This document shows positions 10,701-18,304 of a stretch of 64,000 nt of DNA, piece after piece. This DNA is from Sulfurospirillum sp. UBA4058. GTDB lineage: Bacteria > Campylobacterota > Campylobacteria > Campylobacterales > Sulfurospirillaceae. The notes below the pieces were generated by a model, which was not told the DNA's origin, made no database searches, and worked only from the letters and a program-made list of their open reading frames with translations. The translations under genes and the position numbers were made by a program. Within the stretch, counting starts at the first letter, position 1. Each line of letters starts with the position of its first letter. The DNA is taken from positions 1 through 64,000 of the forward strand of contig DFZK01000010.1 in NCBI GenBank assembly GCA_002382085.1, written 5' to 3'.

Positions 10701-11394
10701 TATCGAGGTTGATAAATTTGTTCGCTTGCTCCCCTTTGACATTGGTGAAGCTGTATTGTTTCGCTTGAGCGTAGATACGACTCAGACGTTTCACGAGTTC
10801 TGCAACCGTTTCTTCGTACGCAAGCGCGTTGATCTGCGAAAAGAGCGTTGAGATTTTGATGGAGATGTAATCCACATTGGGATTTTCAAGCACTTTGAGG
10901 TATTTTTCAATGCGCTCTTCTGCCTCTTCTTCGCCTAAAACGACTTCGCCAATGAGATTGAGATTGATGCGTGTACCCTCACTTTTGCGTTTGATCAAAT
11001 GGGCATTGAGCACATCGTCTTCGCCTTTGAGCACCACCGTTTTGGTGTCTTCTCTGATGTTACTGATAAAAAGCGGAATGGAAATTTGCGGCAAATAAAT
11101 GCCTGCATTGCGAAATAAAAAGACCAAAAAGCGCTCGGAGGTCGTAAAAAACGATGCCATTTCGTATTTGGTGAAAAGATACTCGATCTGATTGGCAACG
11201 CGTATAGGGTTTTTACTTCTAAAACTCTGATCCATCAGCTCGATCAAAAAGACCTTGTCTTTAGGATGGCTGAGCATTTTATTCATTTTGATGTGGAATT
11301 TTTTATCAAAATCGCTGACCAGCTCGGTGGCACGATTTTGCCATTTTTCTGCCAATGCAATGGCACGTTCGATGATTATTTCATTCTTTAACAT
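7795..11394 (-). CDS. putA: Bifunctional proline dehydrogenase / L-glutamate-gamma-semialdehyde dehydrogenase
   Basis: PutA oxidises proline to glutamate in two steps: an FAD-dependent proline dehydrogenase feeding electrons to quinone, then an NAD-dependent aldehyde dehydrogenase. The 1199-residue protein has the PRODH barrel first (RLVKGANMEMEE near residue 300). The ALDH domain follows, with TGGEETA, ETGGKDATIV and the catalytic cysteine in NSGQKCSA near residue 788. No N-terminal ribbon-helix-helix DNA-binding domain is present, so it is not a PutA autorepressor. It lies 119 bases downstream of livF on the same strand. CpG density changes inside the gene near 9.1-9.2 kb (see findings). 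Confidence 0.95.
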   Translation of the reverse strand: MLKNEIIIERAIALAEKWQNRATELVSDFDKKFHIKMNKMLSHPKDKVFLIELMDQSFRSKNPIRVANQIEYLFTKYEMASFFTTSERFLVFLFRNAGIYLPQISIPLFISNIREDTKTVVLKGEDDVLNAHLIKRKSEGTRINLNLIGEVVLGEEEAEERIEKYLKVLENPNVDYISIKISTLFSQINALAYEETVAELVKRLSRIYAQAKQYSFTNVKGEQANKFINLDMEEYRDLSLTFSAFTQTLDLPEFQDFRAGIVLQAYLPDSHLWQQKLIEWAKQRVEKGGVPIKMRLVKGANMEMEETEAGLRHWELVTHTRKIDTDSNYKIMGEFGLRPEHAKYVNLGMASHNLFELAHGYELSQEYGTTEFFSMEMLEGMSESARLAIKEISGEVILYAPTAKKEQFTNAIAYLVRRLDENTGEENFIRYSFGLTVRSPAWESQKQKFIDAFENTQNLFIGAKRNQNRLREQWETYEGGSFFTGKYHGEADTDFILPPNKEWAKNIRAKWQKKVGDEVGIAPIVVGGGEVILDREIKTVIDKSQLKEGVVCGKYALATQEDLERAVDIAAEDVDGWRSLSASERQKVLGQVANKMRAKRGDLIGVAAAEVGKVFFETDVEVSEAIDFLEFYGYSARYFEEFKNLTCKGKGVGVVTPPWNFPIAIPVGGISAALASGNCVIIKPASAAALCAYELCQCFWDAGVSKNTLQFVPCAGSLAGEYLVKNEKVDFVILTGGEETAYTMLKSRPNLFLSAETGGKDATIVTAMSDREQAIKNVVHSAFSNSGQKCSATSLLVLEEEVYHDSHFKKGLIDAAKSLHVGSVWDFKNRLGTLANQPSGALKRALESLEAGESWALAPEYVEGNPYMLKPAIKWGVKEGSFCHMNELFGPVLSVMCAKDLKHAVDIVNATGYGLTSGIESLDEREVAYWKAHLKAGNLYVNRGTTGAIVLRQPFGGMGKSAVGAGRKAGAYNYVTLFMDVEEVGTPKIKGSLKHAWSDLIGEWARQAEHGTHGAFKEAFEKLSFATASYLENYEEIFSKEVDFAKVRGEDNIFNYLPLRKVALRVCQEDSLFDVLSRIVAAKIAQVPLHVSIASEAENSVVSFMYETKERWLGAYDTLIRENEAEFAQCFASVQKIFYADAARISPFVFEEAAKSATFIVREKPLMEGRLELLHYFMEQSISHSYHRYGNLGARGIKA

Positions 11395-11447
11395 TAATGT
11401 TCCTCAACTTTAATTCGTATTTAAATCAAATTTAAGTAACTTTCACT

Positions 11448-11471
11448 TTACATGTAAAGGTTAGACATGTC
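11448..11471. repeat. TTACATGTAA palindrome plus GACATGTC between livF and putA
   Basis: An exact TTACATGTAA copy (11448-11457, extended to TTTACATGTAAA) is followed 6 bases later by the related palindrome GACATGTC (11464-11471). Both lie in the 119-base livF-putA spacer. Confidence 0.8.
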
Positions 11472-11513
11472 TTAGATGCTCACTTTTAGCGGGGCGGGCA
11501 TCTTTGTTTGAAG

Positions 11514-12236
11514 TTACGCCTCTTTTTTCTTGCCCAAGTACGCCTCTTGTATCATTTCTGAATTGAGTAATTCTTCACTGCTTCCACTGTGGGTTATTTT
11601 CCCAAGCTCTAAAACATAACCACGATGCGCAAGTTTAAGCGCAGCTTTTGCATTTTGCTCGACTAAAAGCACCGTGACGCCTGTTTTGCTGATCTCTTTG
11701 ATCGCCTTAAAAATCACCTTAACCAAAACAGGAGCAAGCCCAAGACTGGGTTCATCCAAGATCAAAAGCGTTGGCTTACTCATAATCGCTCGCCCAATCG
11801 CTAACATCTGCTGTTCACCACCACTGAGTGTGCCTGCAAGCTGTTTTTTGCGCTCTTTCAGCCGTGGCAATATCTCATAAATCCATTCCAATGTCGGAGC
11901 ATCAAACGTTTTAAGACTGTACGCACCCATCATCAGATTCTCTTCGACACTCAGTGTGCCAAACACACGACGACCTTCAGGCGAATGGCTCATACCCAAA
12001 CTCACGATCTCGTGCGCAGGCAGTTGCGTAATCTCTTTGCCATCAAAAAAGATGTTTCCAGAACTAGGCTTCAACAGTCCGCTGATCGTGCGAAGTGTGG
12101 TTGTTTTTCCTGCTCCATTGGCACCAAGGATCGTTACGACTTCACCTTTATTGACATACAAGTCAATGCCTTTGATCGCTTCAATCGCGCCATAGTTTAC
12201 ATGTAAGCTTTTTACTTCCAATAATTTTTCACTCAT
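11514..12236 (-). CDS. livF: Liv-type ABC transporter ATP-binding protein LivF
   Basis: One of the two ATPases that power uptake of branched-chain or related amino acids. With the ATG at 12236 the protein has 240 residues, normal for LivF. It shows Walker A (GANGAGKTTTLR), the signature LSGGEQQMLAIGRA and Walker B (LLILDEPSLGLAP). The reading frame is open further upstream, but the ATG at 12236 fits best: it overlaps the livG stop by 8 bases and begins MSEKLLEVKSLHVNYG. A TTACATGTAA copy (12197-12206) lies in its first codons and encodes LHV. It is the last liv gene before putA. Confidence 0.95.
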   Translation of the reverse strand: MSEKLLEVKSLHVNYGAIEAIKGIDLYVNKGEVVTILGANGAGKTTTLRTISGLLKPSSGNIFFDGKEITQLPAHEIVSLGMSHSPEGRRVFGTLSVEENLMMGAYSLKTFDAPTLEWIYEILPRLKERKKQLAGTLSGGEQQMLAIGRAIMSKPTLLILDEPSLGLAPVLVKVIFKAIKEISKTGVTVLLVEQNAKAALKLAHRGYVLELGKITHSGSSEELLNSEMIQEAYLGKKKEA

Positions 12237-13011
12237 CATCATCATCCTCATCACTGCCAATATACGCCTCAATCACCACAGGATCGTCTTGGACAAACGA
12301 AGGTACCCCCTCGCTGATCTTCGCGCCGAAGTTAATGACCGTGATGTATTCGCACAGGCTCATCACCATCTCCATGTCGTGCTCGATCATCATGATCGTC
12401 ACGCCCATCGCTTGAATTTTGCGAATCGTTTGGGTCAGCTCCAACGTCTCGTTTTCATTGAGTCCTGCGGCGGGCTCGTCGAGAATGAGAAGCTCAGGCT
12501 CAGCCGCAAGCGCGCGTGCCATCTCAATGCGTCTTTGAATGCCATACGAGAGATCGCCCGCTGGAGTTGTTGCATACTCTGAAAGATGGAAAAAATCCAT
12601 CAGCTCGCCGACTTTTTCCCAGTTCTCTTTTTCATCTTTATAATACGCAGGCGTGGGAATAACCCCGTTATACCAGCGCTGTTTGGACTTGATATGGCGA
12701 CCCGACATAATGTTCTCCGCCACACTCATCTCAGAAAAGAGACGAATCGTCTGAAATGTACGCAAGATACCCAGCTCCGCGATTTTATGCGGATGACTGC
12801 CTTTAATATCTTTGCCTTTCCACAAAATTTGCCCGATTTCAGGTCGATAAATACCCGTAATGCAGTTAAACAGTGTCGTTTTACCTGCACCATTGGGTCC
12901 AATTATGCCGTAAATCTGCCCTTTTTTGACCTTCATTGAAAGGTCATTAATGGCGACCAGTCCTTGAAAATATTTGCTAACATGGCTGATTTCTAAGAGA
13001 TAGTCGCTCAT
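12229..13011 (-). CDS. livG: Liv-type ABC transporter ATP-binding protein LivG
   Basis: Second ATPase of the amino-acid importer, 260 residues. Walker A GPNGAGKTTLFN, signature LSYGIQRRIEMARAL and Walker B LLILDEPAAGLNENE are intact, and the Liv-type insert between Walker A and signature (RHIKSKQRWYNG region) is present. The gene starts with ATG overlapping the livM stop as ATGA, which suggests translational coupling. It ends in an acidic DEDDDDE tail encoded by repeated GAT codons that overlap the livF start. Confidence 0.95.
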   Translation of the reverse strand: MSDYLLEISHVSKYFQGLVAINDLSMKVKKGQIYGIIGPNGAGKTTLFNCITGIYRPEIGQILWKGKDIKGSHPHKIAELGILRTFQTIRLFSEMSVAENIMSGRHIKSKQRWYNGVIPTPAYYKDEKENWEKVGELMDFFHLSEYATTPAGDLSYGIQRRIEMARALAAEPELLILDEPAAGLNENETLELTQTIRKIQAMGVTIMMIEHDMEMVMSLCEYITVINFGAKISEGVPSFVQDDPVVIEAYIGSDEDDDDE

Positions 13012-13958
13012 TTGACTCCTTTTTTAAGGAAATCGGGGATGTTACCAAACCGTACCGGCCAAATGCCACGAGGTCTTAAGATCATCGTCAAAATCATCGC
13101 AATACCAAAGACCAAATAACGTGCCGTCTCAAACTCTCGAAACATTTCAGGAAGCACAAACATAATGAACGTTCCAATTAAAACACCCGGAAGCGAAGCC
13201 GAACCGCCCACTAAAACGATCGTAAAAAACATAATGGATTGTGTCACATTAAACGCCTCAGGGCTCACCGCGGAGTACTGAACCGAGAACATACTTCCCG
13301 CCGCTCCCGCAATGCCCGCACCCAAGATAAACGCATAAAGTTTAAAGTAGCGTACATTAATGCCCATGCTTTGCGCGGCGATCTCATCTTTGTGGATATA
13401 AAACATCGCTCGCCCAAATTTACTCTTATCAAGGTTTCGCATAATCAACAGCGTCAGCCCCAAAAGAATAAACGCCATATAGTACATGTGCGTTTGCGAG
13501 CTAAAGTCATAGCCAAAAAGCCTTACAACATCGATACCAAAAAGACCGTTTGGCCCTCCTGTCAGCCCAAAAACATCGTTTTCAAGCACTTGGATAAAGA
13601 TGATATTAAAGCCAATGGTCGCCACCAACAAGTAGTCGCCTCGAAGGTGAATAATCGGAGCCACCATAATAAACGCAACAAGCATTGGAATCAGCACCGC
13701 AGGCGCCCATGTCGCTAAAATAGGCAGTCCAAAGTTGACATTTAAAATGGCGGTCGTGTAAGCACCCAAACCAAAAAATACCGCATGTCCCATATGAAAC
13801 ACACCGGCGCGCCCTAAAATGATGTCTTGAGAAAGTGCCACGACGGCAAAAACCAAAAAGGTGGTACCGACTGCCAACCATGCAGAGTCGACAAACAGAG
13901 GGAAAAAGCCCATAAATACAAGCAAAGCAATTGCTATCAGACTGGTTTTGTTCATCAT
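13008..13958 (-). CDS. livM: Liv-type ABC transporter permease LivM
   Basis: Membrane subunit of the amino-acid importer; about eight to ten hydrophobic helices are visible. With the ATG at 13958 the protein has 316 residues and begins MMNKTSLIAIALLVFMGFF. The frame is open to 14048, but those codons lie inside livH, and the chosen ATG has a GGAG site and overlaps the livH stop. The EAA-like loop region (HKDEIAAQSMGINVRYFKL) that contacts the ATPases is present. Confidence 0.93.
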   Translation of the reverse strand: MMNKTSLIAIALLVFMGFFPLFVDSAWLAVGTTFLVFAVVALSQDIILGRAGVFHMGHAVFFGLGAYTTAILNVNFGLPILATWAPAVLIPMLVAFIMVAPIIHLRGDYLLVATIGFNIIFIQVLENDVFGLTGGPNGLFGIDVVRLFGYDFSSQTHMYYMAFILLGLTLLIMRNLDKSKFGRAMFYIHKDEIAAQSMGINVRYFKLYAFILGAGIAGAAGSMFSVQYSAVSPEAFNVTQSIMFFTIVLVGGSASLPGVLIGTFIMFVLPEMFREFETARYLVFGIAMILTMILRPRGIWPVRFGNIPDFLKKGVK

Positions 13959-14857
13959 ACTTTCTCCGCCACAGTTTCGCCCAAGATGCCTGTGGGTCTT
14001 AACACCAAAATGCCGATGAGCAGTACAAAGGTAAAAGTTTCCGCCCACTGCGTCGAGATATACCCCGTGATCATCGCGTTAAAGAGTCCTAGAAGCAAAC
14101 CTCCGAGCATCGCACCAGGAATATTCCCAATGCCTCCCATGATCGCCGCTACAAAAGCATTGAGCCCGTACATCCAGCCCATATCAAAGGTAATACCTCG
14201 GTAATAGGTTCCGATAAACAGTCCAGCCACAGCGCCCAACGCAGAGCCGATGATGAATATAATCATAATAATGCGGTTGACATTAATGCCCATCAGTTTT
14301 GCCGCATCTTGGTCAATCGCCACGGCTCGAATCGCGGTGCCAATTTTGGTTTGGTGAATGAAAAAATAAAGCCCCACCATCAAAACCGATGAAACGCCCA
14401 AAATCATCACTTGCGTAAAGGTAATGACGATGCCACCGATTTCCCAAATCGTTGAGGGAAAAAGATTGGAGGGAAATATTTTCATATTCGGCCCCCAAAT
14501 CAGCATCACCGAATTTTGGATGACAAGCCCTGCACCAAGGGCTGAAACCACTGCGCTCAAACGTGGTGCCGTTCGTAAAGGTCTGTATGCAAGACGCTCA
14601 AGAAGCACACCCACGAAAGCAACAATAGCCGCTGTGAAGACAAAAACCGTAATTACTGCCACCAAAGAGGTAATACTCTCTCCAAATATTTGGGCATAAA
14701 CGCTTAAGCCAATAAATGCTGAAAACGCAACGAGGTCACCGTGCGCAAAATTAATCAGTCGCATCACGCCATACACCATCGTATAGCCCAGTGCTACGAG
14801 CGCGTAGAGGCTTCCGATGGTCAGACCATTGACCATTTGTTGTAAGAAAATATCCAT
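13955..14857 (-). CDS. livH: Liv-type ABC transporter permease LivH
   Basis: First membrane subunit of the importer, 300 residues, highly hydrophobic. It starts MDIFLQQMVNGLTIGSLYAL, the usual LivH N-terminus, and contains the family motif VMRLINFAHGD near residues 30-41. The ATPase-contact loop (AIDQDAAKLMGINVNRI) is present. It follows livK by 67 bases containing a hairpin and overlaps livM by 4 bases. Confidence 0.95.
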   Translation of the reverse strand: MDIFLQQMVNGLTIGSLYALVALGYTMVYGVMRLINFAHGDLVAFSAFIGLSVYAQIFGESITSLVAVITVFVFTAAIVAFVGVLLERLAYRPLRTAPRLSAVVSALGAGLVIQNSVMLIWGPNMKIFPSNLFPSTIWEIGGIVITFTQVMILGVSSVLMVGLYFFIHQTKIGTAIRAVAIDQDAAKLMGINVNRIIMIIFIIGSALGAVAGLFIGTYYRGITFDMGWMYGLNAFVAAIMGGIGNIPGAMLGGLLLGLFNAMITGYISTQWAETFTFVLLIGILVLRPTGILGETVAEKV

Positions 14858-14884
14858 AAGATCACCTTATCCTAATGTAATGGC

Positions 14885-14911
14885 ATGCCAAAGAGAAATT
14901 TTCTCCTTGGC
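14885..14911 (-). other. Intercistronic hairpin between livK and livH
   Basis: The 27-base segment folds into about 12 base pairs with one G-U wobble and a tiny loop. Hairpins at this place commonly stabilise the binding-protein mRNA and limit read-through, so that LivK is made in excess of the permease. That role is inferred from position. Confidence 0.6.
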
Positions 14912-14924
14912 AATGCACTCTTTT

Positions 14925-16052
14925 TTATTGGTAAACGATCTTATAGCTTTTATCTGCTTGAACTTCATAGGTCATGTAGCCACCACCGATGCGCTCGCCA
15001 TCTTCTCTAAAGGTCACAGGGCCTGTAATCCCTGGGAAATCTTTGAGGGCATGCAAGCCCTCAGCGATCACTTTCGTATCGTCTGATTTGCTTTGTTCCA
15101 TTACATGTAAAATGGCGCGAAGTCCGTCCACATTCATGAGTGACCAAATCGATGCTGGCGCCATGTTGAATTTTGCTTTGTAATCAACGAGGAACGTTTT
15201 AGCGATGTCGTACGGCAAAATGTCGGGAGTTGGAACGTTAATCAGCAAGGTTCCTTTAGCACTATCGCCTGCTAGTTTCATGTAGTCTGGATTGTCGTTG
15301 GAGTCGCCACCAACGAAGTCTGCTTTAATGCCGAGCTGAATTTGTTGCGCACGTAAAAGTCCACCATCGGTGTAGTACCCGCTAAAGTAGATCACATCCG
15401 GATCCATCGATTTGATTTTCGTTAAAGTCGCGGTAAAGTTTTGAGAGCCCGATTTGATTTTGCCTTCATAAATGATGTTGGCATTTTTCGCTTTGAGCGC
15501 TTTCACGGTTGCGTCCGCTAAGTCGGTTGAGTAGCTTGAGTAGTCGGAGAGAATCACGATTTTTTTGTACTGTTTGCCATCCACAAAGTATTTTGCGGTG
15601 TATTCGGCTTCAGCACTGTTGGGGAATGAATTTCTAAAAAATGTCCAGTATTTGTGTGCGATCAACGAATCACTTGTGCCATCGCTGGTTTGAAGCACTC
15701 CTGCTCTATGGTACGTCGTTTGAGCCGCTTCCGTTGCACCTGATGTGTAGGAGCCAATGACCGCTTTAACGCCTTCGTTCACCAATTTTTTTGCACAAAT
15801 GGCTGCTTGTTGCGCCGCACCTTGATCGTCACATGTTACGACTTCGATTTTTTTACCCAGAATTCCGCCTTTGGCATTGTATTGCTCAACGATCAATTTA
15901 ACCCCGTTATCGATACTTTGTCCCTCGCTGGCATACGATCCCGTGATCGGTGCTTGAACCCCGATTTTAATAACGTCTGCGGCAACGCTCGCACCGGCTA
16001 AAATAGAGCAAACCGCTAATGAAGCGGCAATTTTTGGTAACATTTTCTTCAT
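14925..16052 (-). CDS. livK: Periplasmic amino-acid-binding protein LivK-like
   Basis: Type I periplasmic binding protein that hands substrate to LivHM. The 375-residue precursor has a signal peptide ending near ILAGASVAA (cleavage about residue 25), then the mature start DVIKIGVQAPITGSYASEGQ typical of branched-chain amino-acid receptors. An internal QNFTATLTKIKSMDPDVIYF segment matches the family hinge region. Two mature cysteines (TCDDQGAAQQAAIC) may form the usual disulphide. Substrate cannot be read from sequence; the putA gene in the same transcript makes proline a candidate. An exact TTACATGTAA copy lies in the coding sequence (15101-15110). Confidence 0.92.
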   Translation of the reverse strand: MKKMLPKIAASLAVCSILAGASVAADVIKIGVQAPITGSYASEGQSIDNGVKLIVEQYNAKGGILGKKIEVVTCDDQGAAQQAAICAKKLVNEGVKAVIGSYTSGATEAAQTTYHRAGVLQTSDGTSDSLIAHKYWTFFRNSFPNSAEAEYTAKYFVDGKQYKKIVILSDYSSYSTDLADATVKALKAKNANIIYEGKIKSGSQNFTATLTKIKSMDPDVIYFSGYYTDGGLLRAQQIQLGIKADFVGGDSNDNPDYMKLAGDSAKGTLLINVPTPDILPYDIAKTFLVDYKAKFNMAPASIWSLMNVDGLRAILHVMEQSKSDDTKVIAEGLHALKDFPGITGPVTFREDGERIGGGYMTYEVQADKSYKIVYQ

Positions 16053-16090
16053 CCCTTCTCCTTTTAAAAATTTTGAAACGACTTTTAAAA

Positions 16091-16104
16091 GCTTACATGT
16101 AAGC
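16091..16104. repeat. 14-base perfect palindrome upstream of livK
   Basis: GCTTACATGTAAGC is a perfect palindrome that extends the iterated TTACATGTAA core. It lies in the 67-base gap between the 16120-16776 gene and livK, where the liv promoter or operator would be expected. Confidence 0.75.
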
Positions 16105-16119
16105 GTTCAAAACTCGTTT

Positions 16120-16776
16120 CTACTTCGGAAAAATCACGTAACATCCCGCCGCCCACTCTCCGAGTTCTTCCACTTGCGTAATCGGCGTGGCGTCAAAGCG
16201 CGAGGAAAGCGAAGGAAAACGGCTCACGACTTCATCAAAACTGTGCACGATTTCGGGAATGCGCTTGGAAAGTTTTTTACGCGCTTGCGTCGAAATATCC
16301 GCATAAAACGCAAAAATACCGTAATCGAGCAACGACTCGGTTTTACTTTTACGCTGAAGCATCTTGCACAAACGCTCGATTTCGAACGTATACTCGGCTT
16401 TCGCGTTACACACGCCGTTTTTAAGCGTCATAATCACGCGTGAGATCGAATCGTTGTGGTTGTGGTGAACGAAACGCTCATCGAGCGTAATGCTAAACGT
16501 TCCTTGGGAAAGCGCGTTTTTTTCCATAAACGTTTTGAAAGCTTTGCGGTTGGGAAGCGAACAGCGTAAAATATCCGAAACGCTCGCGTCGATAAAGACT
16601 TCGGGCGCATTTTCTATGAGTCCGAGTGCTTGTGCGACGTGAATGCAAAGGATTTTTTGCGGACCGCTGGAGAGGCTCAAACGGTTATTCGTCCAAAATA
16701 AAAAATTTCTCTCCGCTTGCGTGATGCCTTCTAAAACGGCTTGAACGACGCGCTCTTGGCTTGGAAAATTACTCAT
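16120..16776 (-). CDS. Unknown protein paired with a ribbon-helix-helix protein
   Basis: A 218-residue soluble protein that I do not recognise. It has mixed helical and strand character, four cysteines (CIHV, LRCS, GVCN, RLCK) plus one near the C-terminus (AAGCYVIF), and a charged middle region (RKSKTESLL). There is no signal peptide or membrane segment. Its ATG at 16776 lies 8 bases inside the end of the upstream ribbon-helix-helix gene, so the two are translationally linked. That arrangement resembles antitoxin-effector pairs, but no toxin family motif is visible. CpG-rich base use matches the surrounding genome, so it is not obviously recent. Confidence 0.7.
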   Translation of the reverse strand: MSNFPSQERVVQAVLEGITQAERNFLFWTNNRLSLSSGPQKILCIHVAQALGLIENAPEVFIDASVSDILRCSLPNRKAFKTFMEKNALSQGTFSITLDERFVHHNHNDSISRVIMTLKNGVCNAKAEYTFEIERLCKMLQRKSKTESLLDYGIFAFYADISTQARKKLSKRIPEIVHSFDEVVSRFPSLSSRFDATPITQVEELGEWAAGCYVIFPK

Positions 16777-16993
16777 AGTAGTTCTCCTCGACCTCTTGAA
16801 TAATGCCGCTTTCGGTTAAAATATCTTCGATCAAGCGATTTTTAGAGATGTTGAGCGCATTGGCAAGTTTGCCCAAAGCGTTGTCCAAATTGGCGTCGAT
16901 CTTAATCGTCAATTGTGCAATTTCGCGTTTTTTGGTTTGATGCTTTTCGATCACGCTTTGAATCACGTCTCGTCCGAGCTTCTGTTTTGCCAC
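16769..16993 (-). CDS. Small ribbon-helix-helix DNA-binding protein
   Basis: The 74-residue protein has a basic N-terminus (MAKQKLGRDV), a short strand QLTIKIDANLD and a helix-turn-helix pair (NALGKLANALNISKNRLIEDIL) typical of the CopG/Arc-type ribbon-helix-helix fold that binds DNA as a dimer. The C-terminus is acidic (IIQEVEENYYE), which could contact a partner. It overlaps the next gene by 8 bases and is probably its regulator or antitoxin. Confidence 0.75.
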   Translation of the reverse strand: MAKQKLGRDVIQSVIEKHQTKKREIAQLTIKIDANLDNALGKLANALNISKNRLIEDILTESGIIQEVEENYYE

Positions 16994-17266
16994 GTGCGTC
17001 CTTTAGCAAAAATTGGGAATACTAAAAGTAGTACCTTTCAACCGACAAGAAAATCTTAATATATTTTTGGAATATTGCGTCAATTTAATATGATGAAATT
17101 TTATACATTACGTATGATTTGGTTGAATTCCAACGTTGAAAACGGCTATTTTAAGGCTCTCTTTAGAATAAATAGGCAAACAAACCGTTTTTTGGAAGAG
17201 TTACCAAAGGTATCATTATGCCTTGAAAGATTATAATACGTTTATCTTTTTTGTGAAAGGACGTAC

Positions 17267-18019
17267 ATGTCAAAAGTCGTTTTAATTACGGGAGCAACTT
17301 CGGGATTCGGCGAAGCAACCGCCGAAAAATTTGCCGTTTCGGGCTATAAAGTGATTATTACGGGGCGTAGGCGTGAACGTTTAGATGCCTTCAAAGCCAA
17401 ATTTCCCACATGCGATATTTTACCGATTTGCTTTGACGTCCGCGACAAGAAGGCGGTTTTTGATGCCATCGCTTCGTTGCCCGAAGCGTATAAAAACATC
17501 GATATTCTCGTCAATAACGCCGGACTTGCCTTGGGACTCGGACACGCAAACGAAGTCGATATCGAAGATTGGGAGACGATGGTCGATACGAATATCAAAG
17601 GGTTACTATACGTGACACGTGCCGTTTTGCCGATTATGGTCGAACGTAAAAGCGGTTATGTCTTCAACCTCGGCTCTATCGCCGGAAACTGGCCGTACGA
17701 AGGCGGAAACGTCTACGGAGCGACCAAAGCGTTCGTCAAACAATTTTCGCTCAACTTACGAACCGATCTTCGCGGTACCAACGTACGCGTCACCAATATC
17801 GAACCGGGATTTTCCGAAACGGAGTTTTCCGACGTACGTTTCAAAGGCGATACGACGAAAGCCAAAAAAGTCTACGAAGGCACGAAAGCACTCGATAAAA
17901 CAGACATCGCCGATACGATCTTTACCTTAGCGCAACTGCCGCCGCACGTCAACGTCAACCGTATCGAAATTATGCCGACGATGCAAAGCTGCGGCGGACT
18001 TTTCGTCGAACGTCGCTAA
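17267..18019 (+). CDS. Short-chain dehydrogenase/reductase (YdfG-like)
   Basis: The 250-residue cytoplasmic enzyme has the Rossmann motif TGATSGFG (residues about 8-15), NNAG near residue 85, the catalytic serine (GSIAG) and the YGATK catalytic tyrosine-lysine motif. The basic residues after beta-2 (GRRRERL) favour NADP. Overall it resembles E. coli YdfG, which oxidises L-serine, L-allo-threonine and 3-hydroxy acids; exact substrate is unknown. Start choice is supported by AAAGGA six bases upstream. The ATG itself is part of an ACATGT site. Confidence 0.88.
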   Translation: MSKVVLITGATSGFGEATAEKFAVSGYKVIITGRRRERLDAFKAKFPTCDILPICFDVRDKKAVFDAIASLPEAYKNIDILVNNAGLALGLGHANEVDIEDWETMVDTNIKGLLYVTRAVLPIMVERKSGYVFNLGSIAGNWPYEGGNVYGATKAFVKQFSLNLRTDLRGTNVRVTNIEPGFSETEFSDVRFKGDTTKAKKVYEGTKALDKTDIADTIFTLAQLPPHVNVNRIEIMPTMQSCGGLFVERR

Positions 18020-18030
18020 TTGATATCTTT

Positions 18031-18059
18031 GACATGTAAGCCTCAAACCCTTACATGTC
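18031..18059. terminator. Hairpin from paired GACATGTAAG motifs
   Basis: Ten-base perfect arms (18031-18040 and 18050-18059) flank a 9-base loop, 11 bases past the SDR stop. Each arm holds an ACATGTAA copy. No U-run follows. The 3' arm also holds an in-frame ATG upstream of the VF530 gene. Confidence 0.6.
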
Positions 18060-18075
18060 GTTCTTTGAGGAAACC

Positions 18076-18300
18076 ATGAACCAACACCCGAACAACCCTT
18101 TGCACGGCATCACCCTAGAAGCGATGCTCAACGAGCTCCAATCGCACTACGGTTGGGAAAAACTTGACGAGATGATGCGCGTCAACTGCTTTCACGACAA
18201 CCCAAGCATCGCTTCAAGCCTCAAATTTTTCCGTAAAACGCCGTGGGCAAGAGCTAAACTCGAAAAGCTCTACCTCGATTTTCGCAAAGCTTCCCACTAG
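18076..18300 (+). CDS. VF530-family DNA-binding protein
   Basis: The 74-residue protein (MNQHPNNPLHGITLEAMLNE) matches the small VF530/DUF2132 family by its PLHGITLE start, the LVxHYGWEKLDE-like core and the SLKFFRKTPWAR(A)KLE end. Members are reported to bind double-stranded DNA; their cellular role is not established. I chose the ATG at 18076 because GAGGAAACC precedes it; an in-frame ATG at 18055 lies inside a hairpin. The EamA gene follows 4 bases after the stop. Confidence 0.85.
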   Translation: MNQHPNNPLHGITLEAMLNELQSHYGWEKLDEMMRVNCFHDNPSIASSLKFFRKTPWARAKLEKLYLDFRKASH

Positions 18301-18304
18301 TATA

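Noticed and set aside
7896..11198. Many long antisense and same-strand frames inside putA (for example 9715-10305 and 10318-10851)
   Set aside because: They are low-information shadows of a clear PutA frame and carry no family motifs or ribosome binding sites.
13959..14048. Longer N-terminus for LivM
   Set aside because: These codons lie inside livH and lack hydrophobic character; the ATG at 13958 has a good ribosome binding site and overlap.
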